Assembly (NCBI GenBank): GCA_028671895.1
Contig: CM053802.1
Coordinates: 17,305,631-17,369,630, forward strand
DNA: 64,000 bases
Direction: 5' to 3'
Source of the DNA: Oenanthe sinensis
Taxonomy: Eukaryota > Streptophyta > Magnoliopsida > Apiales > Apiaceae
Numbering within the stretch: the first letter of the stretch is position 1; each line of letters starts with the position of its first letter. Below, in pieces: positions 1 to 12,000 of the stretch. The position numbers and the translations under genes were made by a program. The notes under the pieces were generated by a model that saw only the letters and a list, made by a program, of their open reading frames with translations, was not told where the DNA came from and made no database searches.

Positions 1-386
1 GAGAGATATACCAAAACTCTACAACCAAACTGAAATTGTAAATTAAAACTAAAATTACAAAATAAAAGCAAATCTTAGATCTAAAAACTGAAACCACAAA
101 AACAAGAAAAACCAGATCTCTCGAAACCGAAAAATCATCCGTTTAATCGGAGAAGACAGAAAATCCGGATGCTCCGATGATTTTTTATGTAAGAATTTTT
201 ATTAAAAAATGAAAGAAAACCAAAAGATTGAGGCTTTTTATCGGAGAAAATCGGTAAAAGCTCCGACGACTATATTTGAGAAAGAAGAAAAGAAGACGCA
301 AGTGAGAGTAAAGAGAAATATGGTTTAGAGTTCGGATTAACTTGTCAGAGATGATATAAGCACGTTACGTAAGCGAATACCGTTTA

Positions 387-393
387 TGACGTC
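387..393 (+). promoter_or_regulatory. TGACGTC element upstream of the WRKY gene
   Basis: The palindrome-like word TGACGTC lies about 310 bp before the WRKY start codon. TGACG is the core bound by TGA-type bZIP factors in plants, which act in salicylate signalling, and group IIc WRKY genes are often salicylate-responsive. The site is seen; the regulatory role is inference from one short word. Confidence 0.3.
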
Positions 394-615
394 GCTAATA
401 AAACAATAAAGTACTCCATCCAATAACCAGTCCTTCTTGGAAGGTGCATGGTCATGAAAATATAATAATCTTATTAAAAGTAAAAACTATTACGGTACAG
501 TGTACCGGTTTATTTCTATAAATTAAACTATTCAAATTTATATATATAAAAAGATTAATTAATAGACAAGTGGCATAAATTTACAAAATTTTTGCAACTC
601 TACTAAATTATAATT

Positions 616-623
616 TATAAATA
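616..623 (+). promoter_or_regulatory. TATA box of the WRKY gene
   Basis: TATAAATA sits 76 bp before the ATG at 699, which leaves room for a short 5' leader of roughly 45-50 nt. It is the best TATA match just upstream of the gene. The rest of 1-698 is AT-rich promoter sequence in which I see no gene. Confidence 0.5.
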
Positions 624-698
624 TACGATTCGATTCTTACAGTTTCTACATTCAAGAGTCTTTCAACTCTTCTCCCATATCTCACGGTCACATATACC

Positions 699-2699
699 AT
701 GTCTACTTCACTAGCACCTTCCATAACAGGAATGATCCAAACTCCTGCCTCTAACCCTAACCCTACTATCAACAATTTTTTAACCGATCATTACGATGAT
801 CTCGGTTTCGGATTATTATCGGATTATCTTGCGTTCGAAGATCAGCTAGAGGATGATTACACATTTAAATTCAGTACTTCACCAGCTCCTTCGGAAATTC
901 CGGTGATCTTGCAAGAAAATAACACTAGTACAGAAAGTTCAATCAATTCTAACCACGAAGACATGATGAATAACAGTCATGTGTTGCAAACGTTAGTGAT
1001 TATATAATTGTTTGTCAATTTTTCATTTTCTTCTAATTATTTTTGAATTGTTAATTTTAAGATTGTTGTTTTTTATATTTGTGCAGAAATAAATGTAGCA
1101 AAAGAATGAAGAGAACGGATAAAAGTGATAATGGTAGTAGAATTGCTTTTAGAATCAAGACTCAGCTTGAGATTTTGGATGATGGATATAAGTGGAGAAA
1201 ATATGGGAAGAAGATGGTTAAAAACAACCCTAATCCAAGGCAAGTTTTTCACAATCACCATTCTATTAGTTTGTTTGTTTTTTGCTCTTTTATTTTTTTT
1301 TACCAGAAGTACCTAATTAATTTAGCCTCTTTTTTATTATGCATAATTCAGATTAACAACTAAGAAACTAGCTAAATAGTAATTTTTTTTTAATAAAACC
1401 TAACTAGTAATAACAACTAGATTGCATCTCTAACCTATATTAAATAGTAAAATTACAACACATTAGCATCATGATTAACATATATCATATTTATTTAGCT
1501 AGGTGTGTAAAAAAAATTGGAAAATTTAATTTATTTAGCTTTTTTGATGGTGTTTGAATAATTATTTTATTAATGCTTAATTAATTAGTCATAGTACAGT
1601 TGCCAGCCTTGAAAGTTTGAATATCATATTTTAGAAACAAAATCATCAACCAAAGATATTTTTAATTATAAACTCCATGGCCTTTGGCTCCTATCAAGAA
1701 GACTTGCACTATCAAGTCAACTGTAGTCCATAGAAGAGTTTGCGCACACAGGGAATATGGTTATATTAAACCTTTACATCCTATCCAACTACAACTAAAA
1801 TACCACTTGCTAAAAAATAATCCAGGACCAGTATATGTACAGGGAGGAATCAAAATTTTAGAAGACCCAGATTTAAAATACAACATAGCTAGATTCAAAA
1901 TACATAACTATAAAAAATGTATTGAAAATATTTTATTAGATATTTTGGAAAATCAACAGCTTCAAGATTTCTCAGGTCAGTACTTAGCCCATATAAATTT
2001 AAAATAATATACAATGTTGATTTCAAAAAGAAAAAAAAATAGTAATGAGTTAGTCGCACTTTAACAAAAAATACTTTTCACATACTAAGTCACTTATTAC
2101 TAAAAAGGAATTTTTGGATTTTTAAATTAATATCAATTCTAATAAGTTTATAATATATAAAAATAAACAAAATAACAATAAGATATTGCAGGTAACCTTT
2201 ATAAGAGATAATATTCATCTTTTTGAAGTCAAATTGCAAAAATCAAAAGAGATATCAGAATCAAACTTATCAGATACTTTTACTTATTACCGTCAAATAA
2301 TAAATTTAAATACTTTTAATTAACTTGTATAATTATCACCGAAAACAAACGGGGCCTGAATAAAATTTCCCACTTCCCAGTGCCATCAGAGTCGAAATGT
2401 TCTAAAACCATAAACTGAAATTCTTAATTTTACTATGACTTATAGCCTATAATTTCCCGAGGTTCTATCTTTGGAAATATTATTGAACACTTTGTTATTA
2501 CTCGAGTTGCTGAATATGTGCGTTTTTCTTACATAACAGGAATTACTACAAGTGCTCAAGCGTAGGTTGCAAAGTGAAGAAACGAGTGGAAAGAGATTTA
2601 AGTGACTCAAGCTATGTGATTGCTACTTATGAAGGAATTCACAATCATGAAACCCCTCATTCTTTTATCTATTGCAATACCCAAATGCAGTTTGATTAA
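699..2699 (+). CDS. WRKY50: WRKY transcription factor, group IIc, WRKY50-like (WRKYGKK variant)
   Basis: Three exons: 699-991, 1087-1239 and 2540-2699, giving 201 aa. Residues 1-97 are acidic and Ser/Asn-rich. The DNA-binding domain follows, with the variant heptad WRKYGKK at about residues 134-140 in place of WRKYGQK, then a zinc finger C-X4-C-X23-H-X1-H (C154, C159, H183, H185). The intron inside the domain falls after PNPR, just before NYYKC, the position normal for group IIc. Length and the WRKYGKK signature match the Arabidopsis WRKY50/51 group, nuclear W-box-like binders tied to salicylate and jasmonate cross-talk. The donor of intron 2 is GC, not GT (AG|GCAAGT), and only this choice keeps the domain in frame. 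The exon 1 donor is less certain: GT at 992 and GT at 983 both fit the phase; I chose 992 (GTTAGT). Intron 2 is 1.3 kb and holds an unrelated ORF. Confidence 0.9.
1684..2007 (+). other. Unrecognised open frame inside WRKY intron 2
   Basis: A 107-codon open stretch lies within the second WRKY intron. It begins at a TTG, so the true start is unknown. The translation is Lys/Ile/Leu-rich, with a segment around residues 48-70 (PVYVQGGIKILED and what follows) that looks protein-like rather than random. I do not recognise the family. It may be a remnant of an inserted element. Being intronic, it is unlikely to be an independent gene. Confidence 0.2.
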
Positions 2700-5600
2700 T
2701 AGACTCCTAATTATCGTCAAGAAATTAGTGACATCCAGGTATTCACAAATGAATCAAGGTCGTGCTTGACGCGATAATTGGGGCACTGGTTCGACAAGTT
2801 GATAGATAACTTCATGGTGCCTGACACGATATTCTCCATGTAGATTGATAGATAAATACATGTTGTACAACATACATTTACTAGTTTCTCTTTATGTTTG
2901 TTCATCTCTTTTATATTGAATTATTGATTGTTCATTCGTTTTTCTTTTGACACGTTATTTGGTGTACAATAAGAATTTAATTTTAGAAAACTTTGAATGG
3001 GCAAAATGATTCTATAAAGACTAGATAACGACATGACATAAATATTAGATTTTCGATCACAAAGACCGGGGAATACGTACAATGTCACTAAAATGCAATG
3101 TGTGTACCTCTATTTTACTCCTACCGCAAAAGTGCACACTTGTAATCGAAGGGATGTAAGACGTGTACCTTAACATTCTAATTTAGTACAAAATGTGTAC
3201 ATATAGTCGAAGAAATGCATCAACTTTTTTATGTATATATTAATTTATGATTGCATATTTATTAATGTCCCTGTATTCAACTTATTCAACGGTTGAGAGT
3301 AAATTAACAATAGTACCGGCACTAACTTAGAAAATTAACTTTGCACCGGGAGTAAACTACAGGTACACATATTGTACTTTGCTGGCACTTGTTTCTTGGA
3401 CTGCACTAGTGCCATAGCTCTTTGCAAAGGAACATACAAGAGCCTACAATACTTCAGTATGTATCTATATAAATGACAAGAAAAATATATAAGTTGGCTA
3501 GCACCCACTACAAAACTTCAATATGTTGAAACAACTTTTTGTAATATTCTCAACTGAGATCGAATATAGTATCTAAAAGAGTAAAACACACAGTGTGTGC
3601 CTTTGATGTGGTAGAGAACAATTGTGTTGTTCCATCATTTCATTATGATATATTCTATACAATACTCATTTGCCTATTCAGCAGCAGCAAATCAAGCTAA
3701 AATTAAACTTCCATGTAAAAATGAAAAACTCACAGCAAACCAACAATTACAACTGTAAATCTAGTTAGCAGAGTCAACACTACCCTAACAGACTACAAGC
3801 ATCCTCGTGAAAAGTTCATAGTATTATTATCCATGCCAATCATGAAGTCTATACCATAAAGTCTAAAATCAAAGTAACCATGCAGCAAAAGATAATCAAT
3901 GGCAGCAAAACCAAGTGTAGATAATTTGACAAAAAAAAAACAAGTGTAGATACATTTGTAAAGCCACACAAGACTAGCAGATTTAGAAACTGCAGATACA
4001 GGATCTGCATCTGAAAGTCATAGATGCACTAGCTGATAAAAATGTTTGACAAGTGGTCATCCTAATAATTATCACTAATCAATCAATATGTCCATAGGAG
4101 AAGTCCTTATCACCGGAGTTTGTGCCAATGTGTGGAGACGCTAAACAGCAACCCCACCACAACGTGACACAAGATCAATTGTGTTTCAAGATGGTCAATT
4201 TCTCCCATTCGTAATTAAAAGAAATACTATGCTTAGTTGCAACTCGAATAAAAAAGTTATTGAAGATAGCTTCCACGAATAAGAAAATGATAAAGGGATT
4301 GATTTAATTAACTGGAGCATTTACTTAACTTGTTAATATTGTAAGACAAGATAATTCTTTAACACACACAGAGACCCCATAACCAAGTGGAATAATCTCA
4401 ATATAGTCCAAAAATTTGATCAGTGTCGTAATTAGATAGTGGTATAACCAAGTGGAATAATCTCTAAGTATTCATAAGGAAAAAGGTTGGATTAAGAACT
4501 CGGGCTGCAGGGTCATATTTGTTAAAATACTGGAATTGAGAATGTTATCTTAACTGAGGGCATCTGCTGTTAGGATTTTGGTGCTCAAACAGGTGTGACA
4601 TCACCCCAGTCTTCAGGAATATTTGAACTTTTGAGGGATGAGAAATTTAAGATCTGGCCCAGAACAGGGCTTATCCGATGTCATCCTAGATACAGGGTTA
4701 AAAGTGTGAATTTCTGGAATTGGAAGTTTGTTTGGTGGATTCGTGGATCAGCAATTATTTTTTTAGAACTTGCACACACACCAATCAGACAAGGTGGAGG
4801 TGTTCTGAGAGCTAGGATATGTAAATTTGTTCTACGGGAATTAGAGGAGGGTCTTTTGGCGACCAAAACTGCTGTTTGATGCAGGACAGAAATTGATAAG
4901 ATGATTATACAAACCAAAAACGATAATAAAATATAACTTGGGTGATTCAACCGCGAAAGAACCACTACCCCCGATAATTTCCCAACCGTAGAAGGGATAC
5001 TTAAGATGGATCGCAACCTGAATACGAGACTCAAATCAATATTGATAAAATAATCATTGTACATTAATCAAATCTAAAATAACATGTAGAGATTAAAATG
5101 CTCATGTAGGGAATAGAAAACCCTAAATTTAAAACCTAATGGACCAAGACCCATTAAAAATTGGGCTTATTAAAAAAATCCACTACATATTTAAAAAACT
5201 ACTAGCCCCACATATAAATACATATGTTAGTTTTTATACATTAAATACAAGTAAACTAGTTACTAATAAAACCAAAAAACTCCTTTTGGTTTTACTTTCC
5301 TTCCTCATCACTCCCCTGGGCAAAAACTCAACACGAGTGTTGTAGAAGATAAGAATTTTAAAATTAATATGGAACAGATTGGTATTACATTGCTATTACC
5401 ATTTCTATTTTAGGAACAACAAATGGAATGAATACTTATATGAAACAGATAGGTATTACATGAATTTGAAAGAGTCAACGCAGCTGGACTAAGACATTTA
5501 AACATGTTCTCGTTAACATTCATATGTCAAATGGAACAATATGAAAGATTAAGGGATTTGTCCAACAAACTTTTCTCTAACTAACAAGTTTCAACAATAA

Positions 5601-6168
5601 GATTCTTAAGATCACAACTCAGTAAGGGGATAGAACCGCTGAGATAATGATCAGAAAATCAAGCCATGTTAGCTAGTGAGAATAGTCATTAGAAAGACTT
5701 AGCTAATCAGTGAAAAGATTATGCAAGATCCAAGGTAGGTGAGTTTCCAGGGGGAAAAAACAAATTCAATATGGCTACATTGAATTAAATCCAAATTAAC
5801 ATAACACCAAGTTCGCGGAAATTAAATTCAAGATTTAGCTTAATCACATTAATTTTCAATTCTCAGATTTTTTAAAATAATATCGAGCGTAAGCTACTCT
5901 TTTATCTAGAACAGAGGGAGTATCACAAAAGATGACAAAAGAAAGGAAACATTTTTGTGACAGAAATTACAAACTTGCTTAGAATATAAACAAAAATACC
6001 TTATTCAGAATATGAATCGGCAGATATTGATATATCAAATTATCTGCAGTTGCCGCACTTATGATTAAAAATGAACGAGTAAAGCTAACAAACACAAATG
6101 TATGGAAAAATCCCAACGTTTCAAGTCAGAATTTTAGAGTAGACTTGCTTTCTGTAACGCTGCTCCTT
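2700..6168. other. Intergenic region, no supported gene
   Basis: About 3.5 kb between the WRKY gene and the 3' end of the next gene on the opposite strand. Several short open frames occur (for example 4595-4879 +), but none has recognisable domains or a convincing gene structure. I see no clear repeat boundaries here. The first few hundred bases presumably include the WRKY 3' UTR and those just before 6169 the 3' UTR of the minus-strand gene. Confidence 0.5.
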
Positions 6169-7237
6169 TCACCGACCACGTTTTGTTAAAAAGTTTTTAG
6201 TTCTTTTACTCAAGCGAGTAAAGACAATAACCACTAAAGCTAAGATCCATGGAGGAAAGCTACCGCCTGAGAAGTTAAATTTCTGTGCCCATTGTGGATA
6301 CTCCCTCACAACAAAGACTATAACAAGTGTCATAGCTGCCACTCCTACCAGTATCTTCGTAATCGGATTGATTACAGAGTCCTGAAATCATCAAATAAAT
6401 AAATTCAAAAACAAAAAATTCCATTAATGCGCTAATCTACACCCTCACATCAAATCATCATTCACCTTTCACCACATATCGCTTGGAAAATACATTACCA
6501 ATTAAACATATAACTTTTCATTATAGTAACGATTTGCTATCAGAAACAGCCAGTTTAACTTATTTCAGTCACACGATTTCAAATACTCATTATAGAGACC
6601 TATAAAAACCTAACACGATAATTTAACAAATCAACTTGAAATCACAAACTAATAACCGAATCACAGTCGAAAGAACCTTGAAAAGTACAACATTCACAGC
6701 ATATATACAAGCTAAATCTAATCTAGTAGCATCATAATTAAGTCTCATCTTCAACACTTATTATACACACATGTATATATAACACTAAAAAAATTCAATC
6801 TCGAGTCTAGACAGCTTCAACCAGAGAAAGTCAGTAAAATTGTATTCATTTATCGAGATTAAAAATACGAGAAATAATCGAACCTTCGGCTCTCCATCGA
6901 CAGAAATAACAGCACCATGAGAATACGGAAGCAAAGAGCGTCCACTTTTAGGATTAAACCTAATAGGAACACCACGTCCAGACACAGCATTGTAAGCATA
7001 TATGCATTTAAAACCATACTTATCCAGAATCTCTCCGACTTCGAGCTCATCTTGTTCGTAACCGCCCAGACTCGTCTTGAACACGGCGATCGGGCCTCGG
7101 CCGCGCCGGAATAGATTGATTTCGACTTCGGGAGCCGCCGGAGAGTTTTGATTGAGTGAGGATAGTAACGGTGTTGAGTCATCGGAGGTTTCCAGGCCGG
7201 TGGTCGGAGATGCTTCGATTTCTCCGGCCGTAGTCAT
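6169..7237 (-). CDS. Small plant membrane protein with two C-terminal hydrophobic segments, function unknown
   Basis: Two exons on the - strand: 7237-6884 (118 codons, phase 0) and 6381-6169, giving 188 aa. The donor is AAG|GTTCG and the acceptor TTTCAG|GAC. The N-terminal third is acidic and Ser/Thr/Pro-rich. Residues about 40-118 form a conserved-looking soluble domain containing RRGRGPI, LGGYEQDELEV, ILDKYG and a GRGVPIRFNPKSGR block. Exon 2 encodes two hydrophobic stretches (about residues 126-143 and 162-173) separated by a short loop with FPPW, and ends in a basic tail rich in Lys and Arg. I know similar plant proteins only as uncharacterised transmembrane proteins, so no function is claimed. 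A longer read through the donor gives a 150-aa open frame, but that extension is intron. A TATAAATA box lies on this strand at 7303-7296. Confidence 0.8.
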
Positions 7238-7295
7238 AGGGGATAGTAGATGGAAACTTGTGGCCGCCGAGAATGGAGGATGAAATAAAGCTTTA

Positions 7296-7303
7296 TATTT
7301 ATA
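7296..7303 (-). promoter_or_regulatory. TATA box of the small membrane-protein gene
   Basis: TATAAATA on the - strand, 58 bp before the ATG at 7237. Spacing is plausible for a short leader. Confidence 0.45.
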
Positions 7304-7374
7304 TTTTTCTGCTGTATATATATTTTAAGCTCTTAAATTTATAAAAATAATTTTGATATTTTATTATAATACTA

Positions 7375-7604
7375 CTTCCGTACCACCCAATTGTTAACGT
7401 TTTGGAGAGACGGCCCAACACGCATTTTAAGCTGCATATAAATATAGTTTCATAATTTTTTTTCTGAATAAAAATTTAAACATTAAATTTTTATTCAGAA
7501 AACAAAAATTTTAAAAATAAGTTATGGAACTATACTTTATATGCACTTTAAAATACGTCTCGGACCATATCCCGAAATATTAATAATTGAGTGAGACTGA
7601 GGAA
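7375..7604. mobile_element. Stowaway-type MITE, copy A (about 230 bp)
   Basis: Terminal inverted repeats begin CTTCCGTACCACCCAATT on the left and run in reverse complement as TTCCTCAGTCTCACTCAATT on the right, bounded by TA on both sides. The interior is a near-palindrome around TAGTTTCATAA and TTTTTATTCAGAA. The interior matches copies B (14837-15051) and C (30056-30293). It lies just upstream of the small membrane-protein gene. TA target duplication plus this TIR type is the Stowaway (Tc1/mariner-derived) signature. Confidence 0.75.
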
Positions 7605-9029
7605 TAATAGTTAACTTTAGATAATCTCAGGACAACTTTAGGATCGTTAAACCATTTATCATAAATGTGTATTGTCAAATTGTTATAGAAAATTGAGATA
7701 GTTATCAAATACTTGTATCATACTTGAGATACTTAGCTCCTTTACTTGTATGACACGAGATCTAATTTACGATTCTTATTCTCTTTAATAATTATATTTT
7801 ATATTTAATATATAGATTTTTATTTAAAATATAACTAAATATTATATATATATTACTAAATTATGCAAAAAATGTTATACTGTAATTTATACATTTTTTA
7901 TTTTTTTATTTGTTAATTTTGTGATGAAAAAATAACAAATTCCTTAAAAATATTCATATATTTTTTGTGAAAATGAATTTGTAAATTAAAATATTCTTGA
8001 ACACAAGTTCAAGTTCAAGTTCATATAAGTGATTTTTATGAATTATTCATGAGTTAGCTCGTGTTTATAATGGTATGAATAGCAGTTTTCGTGATCATGT
8101 TGGTGAACACTAGTATGTCATACTTAAATAAAATATTTGGGATGATAAGTGTTTGAGTTCGAATTCGATAAATTTTAAATCAACTGTGCATATGAACAAT
8201 TTAAAATTCAACTCATTTTATTTGTTTTTTCAATTTTGAGATTTTTTTGATAATTTGATTAATCCATTTTATGATGAACGTAACTTGCTTATTGACGGTT
8301 TGATCAATCATATAATGGTGAACGTTGAAATTTTCAATTTTTAAAACCCGATTTTGGTTTATCACAAGGAGCCGAGCCAAGCCAAGCCAAGCCAACCCAT
8401 TCCCTTCCCAACTTTTATAATAACTTTCAAACAAATAATCAAAATTCTATGTTAATTGGTCGGGCCAGTCGTTGACGTAATCAGACATTATTGGAAGCTA
8501 AACCATAAAGAATGCGGTGAAATGTAAAGTCATGCTCATGCAGAAGAGATAAACAAAACAAAACTTTGTCACTAATTGATGTTTTATTTAATTTAAGCTT
8601 GTAACATTCTCGCTTATAAGCCTTTTCCATATACTACATTTAGATTCTAGTGCCCTCTAACATATTCTAATCCTTCATTTGGAGCTTCTTTCCTCTGTCT
8701 GGTATGCTGCTTGAGGTATAACTGCAATATCCAAAGATGAACAAAGATTATTTAATAAACAGATCAACTGCAAAATAGTTCGGGTACGCCAGAATTGAAA
8801 TTTTTAACCATTTACGAAATTCATACACCAGCTAATTAAGGTGTATCTGGTGCTACGGTGCCATCTTCAACAACTTTTCATTGGTAATAACATATGATCA
8901 CAAAGAATTATAATGGGTTTAAGTAAACTGCAGCGGTTTAACATCACAAGTGGATAAAATACAGCAAGTCTCGCACCCTTAAACTTGGTAAAAAAAACTG
9001 TCGCAATGTTCATAACACACTTACATTTC
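7605..9029. other. Intergenic AT-rich region and PDI 3' flank
   Basis: No gene supported. The region from about 8580 to 9029 should include the 3' UTR of the minus-strand PDI gene. Open frames at 8867-9337 on the - strand are the PDI last exon read in wrong frames. Confidence 0.5.
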
Positions 9030-12000
9030 TTATAGCTCATCTTTTGTGGACTCTGATTTAGTAGCCGGCTCTGATTTAACCGAGACTGGCTTGGCAATAG
9101 AATCGCGATTCTTTTGAATGAATTCAATCAAATCTTCCTTTGTTCTGTCCCCATTGTACTGCACCGCTGTTCCACTTGCTGACCTAAAGTACAAAGTGGG
9201 GAAGCCCTGAACATCAAAGGTGTCACCTGGGATATCATTTGCTGTAGCATCCTACAGAGGCAAGCAAGAATGACATAAGAGGCAACCAAGAATGACATAT
9301 CAAGAAGGGATGGTTGGATGAACACCAATTTAGGCAAGCGGCTGTTAAGAAAGGAGAAGAACTCTGTACATAAAAGATAAGCTTACAAATTTCGCAATCA
9401 AGACATCAGCATCATTCTCAAATGAGACAGCAACTTCGTCCAAAATTGGAGCCAATTTTTTACAATGTCCACACCAGGGTGCATAGAACTCAATCAGAAC
9501 TGCACGATTTTATAAAATGTAGTTAAAAAAAATTTTAACTTAATTTTTTACTGAAACACCGTGAAAGAATGAAAGTTCAGTTACAAGGCACTTAGACCAT
9601 AAATAGCTCTGCACAAACCATAAACCAAGTCTATCAAAAAGAGTTGCACAAAGAAGCCCAAATATAGGAGTATTGAACCAAAAAAACGGTGTAGTTTAAG
9701 ATCATATTTAAGCCTCAGATAAACTCCAAAAGGGGAAGGAAATGATGGTTACAACAGTCTAGTGCTGTCAAACTTGAAGATGGAAATGCATCAAGTACTG
9801 CTGTCAGTTATACATTATTCAAATTAGGAAGAAATTATGAGATAATATTTAGAAACTTGAAAAAATGTTTTTACTTAACTCCAGTACGACAAGGATCAAA
9901 GGAAGTTACTGTAAAGTAACTAACATATATATGTTTAAAAAATATCAATCCCGGTTCTAAGGTCTAGGGTCTGACTGAATCTAGCATGCACAAGCTAAAA
10001 TTTATAAGTTGGTATATAATAAGAGATGGTTACTAAAGAGAGAAAATGGATCATGCATTAACAAAATATACACACATACCATTCTTTCCAGAGTTGAAAA
10101 CCATATCTTGAATGCTGTCATGAACAACCACCTTTACAGGTTCATTGTTAACTTCAGGGACCGGCTCCGACTTCACATATGGCTTCAGTTTTCCGTCCTA
10201 GAAAGTTGGTCCAAAAGTTAGATAAGAAAGAATAGAAGATGGAGTGCTTGATTGGCAAACAAAAATATAGTTGACCCAAGACAGACCAATCGGAAAACAG
10301 ATATCATAATACTATAAGACTATAGGATACAACAGTCACACCATAAAGATGACAAACACCCCAGTTTACCCCCAAAATTGAGAAAACATAAAACTGGAAA
10401 ACTAGAAAATACTGGGTATTCCTTCAACCAAGGTGCAATTTGATCACCAAAATTAGAAAAACATAAAACCGGAAAACTATAAAATACCGTGTATTCCTTA
10501 AACCAAGGTGCAATTTGATCAGCTTCAACATTTGCCTGGATATATTTCTGACTATCACTAGTCTGTATGACAATGACAGGCACCTGATCTTCACTCAGCC
10601 CAAAATACTGCTCATTCAAAAACAAAAAAAGGAAAACCATCATGTCATATTGTATGTCTAGTCAATAATGCTAACCAAGTAAAATCTTGATGAAGTTGCT
10701 CATGAGCTGATAACCTGAAAAGCGCCTTGACTGGCCTCAAGATCACCCAAGAGAAAGCTTAGTCCCTTTCCTTTGTATTGAAAAGCAACTTCACTAAACT
10801 TTGTCTTGAAATTTTCAAAGTTCTCAGTACTGAAGTTCAAAAATAGCATCGCCTGAGGGGAAAAAAATTAAATTTTAAGTAATTTGTTCAAAAAAAGATA
10901 ACAGTAATCCTTCAAATAACCAGAAGGTAAAACACAAATGCATTTCAATAATGTATCAATACATGTATGTGTGTGTAAATGTGTTTGTGCACAAGCCTTC
11001 CCTAACTACTATAGCAAAACCAGGCTACTAAGTTTATAATTTAAACCGGAGTAATCATGATAAAATCATGCAGTGAATATGCTACCGTTATAAAAAGACA
11101 CTGTTCTCGTAGTGTACGAGATAGTGTCTGTGTCTTCTTGGCATCAAAATCCTACACTTGTAGATTATCACACCTAAATTATTTTCCAAGATATGAAGAC
11201 AAAGTCCACAGATTAAAAAAACTTTAGGCCTCTGTCTAGTAAGCATCTGAAAATCAAGGTACCTTAGAATCAGAGCTGTCGAAATATTTGACAAGGAATG
11301 GATGGTTATCTGGGTCTTTATTGAATATAGTCACAGTAGGCACACTAGATTCTTCAATTAACTTCTCCAGTGCTTCAACCTGGAAGTTCTGCAAGCTCAA
11401 AAGAAATGAAAAGTTTTAAGAATGGGATTATAATGCGCAACAGTATTGAAATTAAGATGACCGAATTGTACTACCAATTAAAATCAAGGATTAGTGTAAA
11501 CATTTAGCACAAAAAAAAAAGGATTAGTGTAAACCTGAGTATCAACAAAGAGTTCATCAAATGGCTTGAGGAGCCTAAGGGTTGGTTTGGTTATTTTGGA
11601 ATCACCCTTGGGAATGAGTTTGGCATCCAAAGTGTGGCCAAAGTCATAGTCAGAACGCAATTTCTCAGCTACCACGGTGAAGTTTTCAAATTCCTCCCCA
11701 GAAAGGGCTGGAAACACTCCAATCTAAAACAAGAGGCTTAAAAGAGTTAGCACCACAATAATAACTATAAATTACAAAGATACCACATTAAACTAAACTT
11801 ACAAGTATCTTCATTTCATTTACAATAATAACAAAATTACAAGGATAAACCGTAATTACATAAACTTACGATGGTAATTTTCTTCTCATCTATAACACTG
11901 CTGGCATCTTCCGCAGATTTGATTTCAGTAGAGGCAGGTCCAACCTGTTTCTTCAAATAAGATACTATTCCATCAGCTTCACGAGGACCTTTATATTCTT

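Noticed and set aside
4595..4879. 94-aa open frame with Trp-rich segment
   Set aside because: No domain, no splice context and an overlapping frame on the other strand; most likely chance.
8867..9337. Two adjoining minus-strand frames of 86 and 69 codons
   Set aside because: They are the last PDI exon and its flank read in wrong frames.
10009..10221. Plus-strand frame of 70 codons
   Set aside because: Antisense shadow of PDI exon 8.
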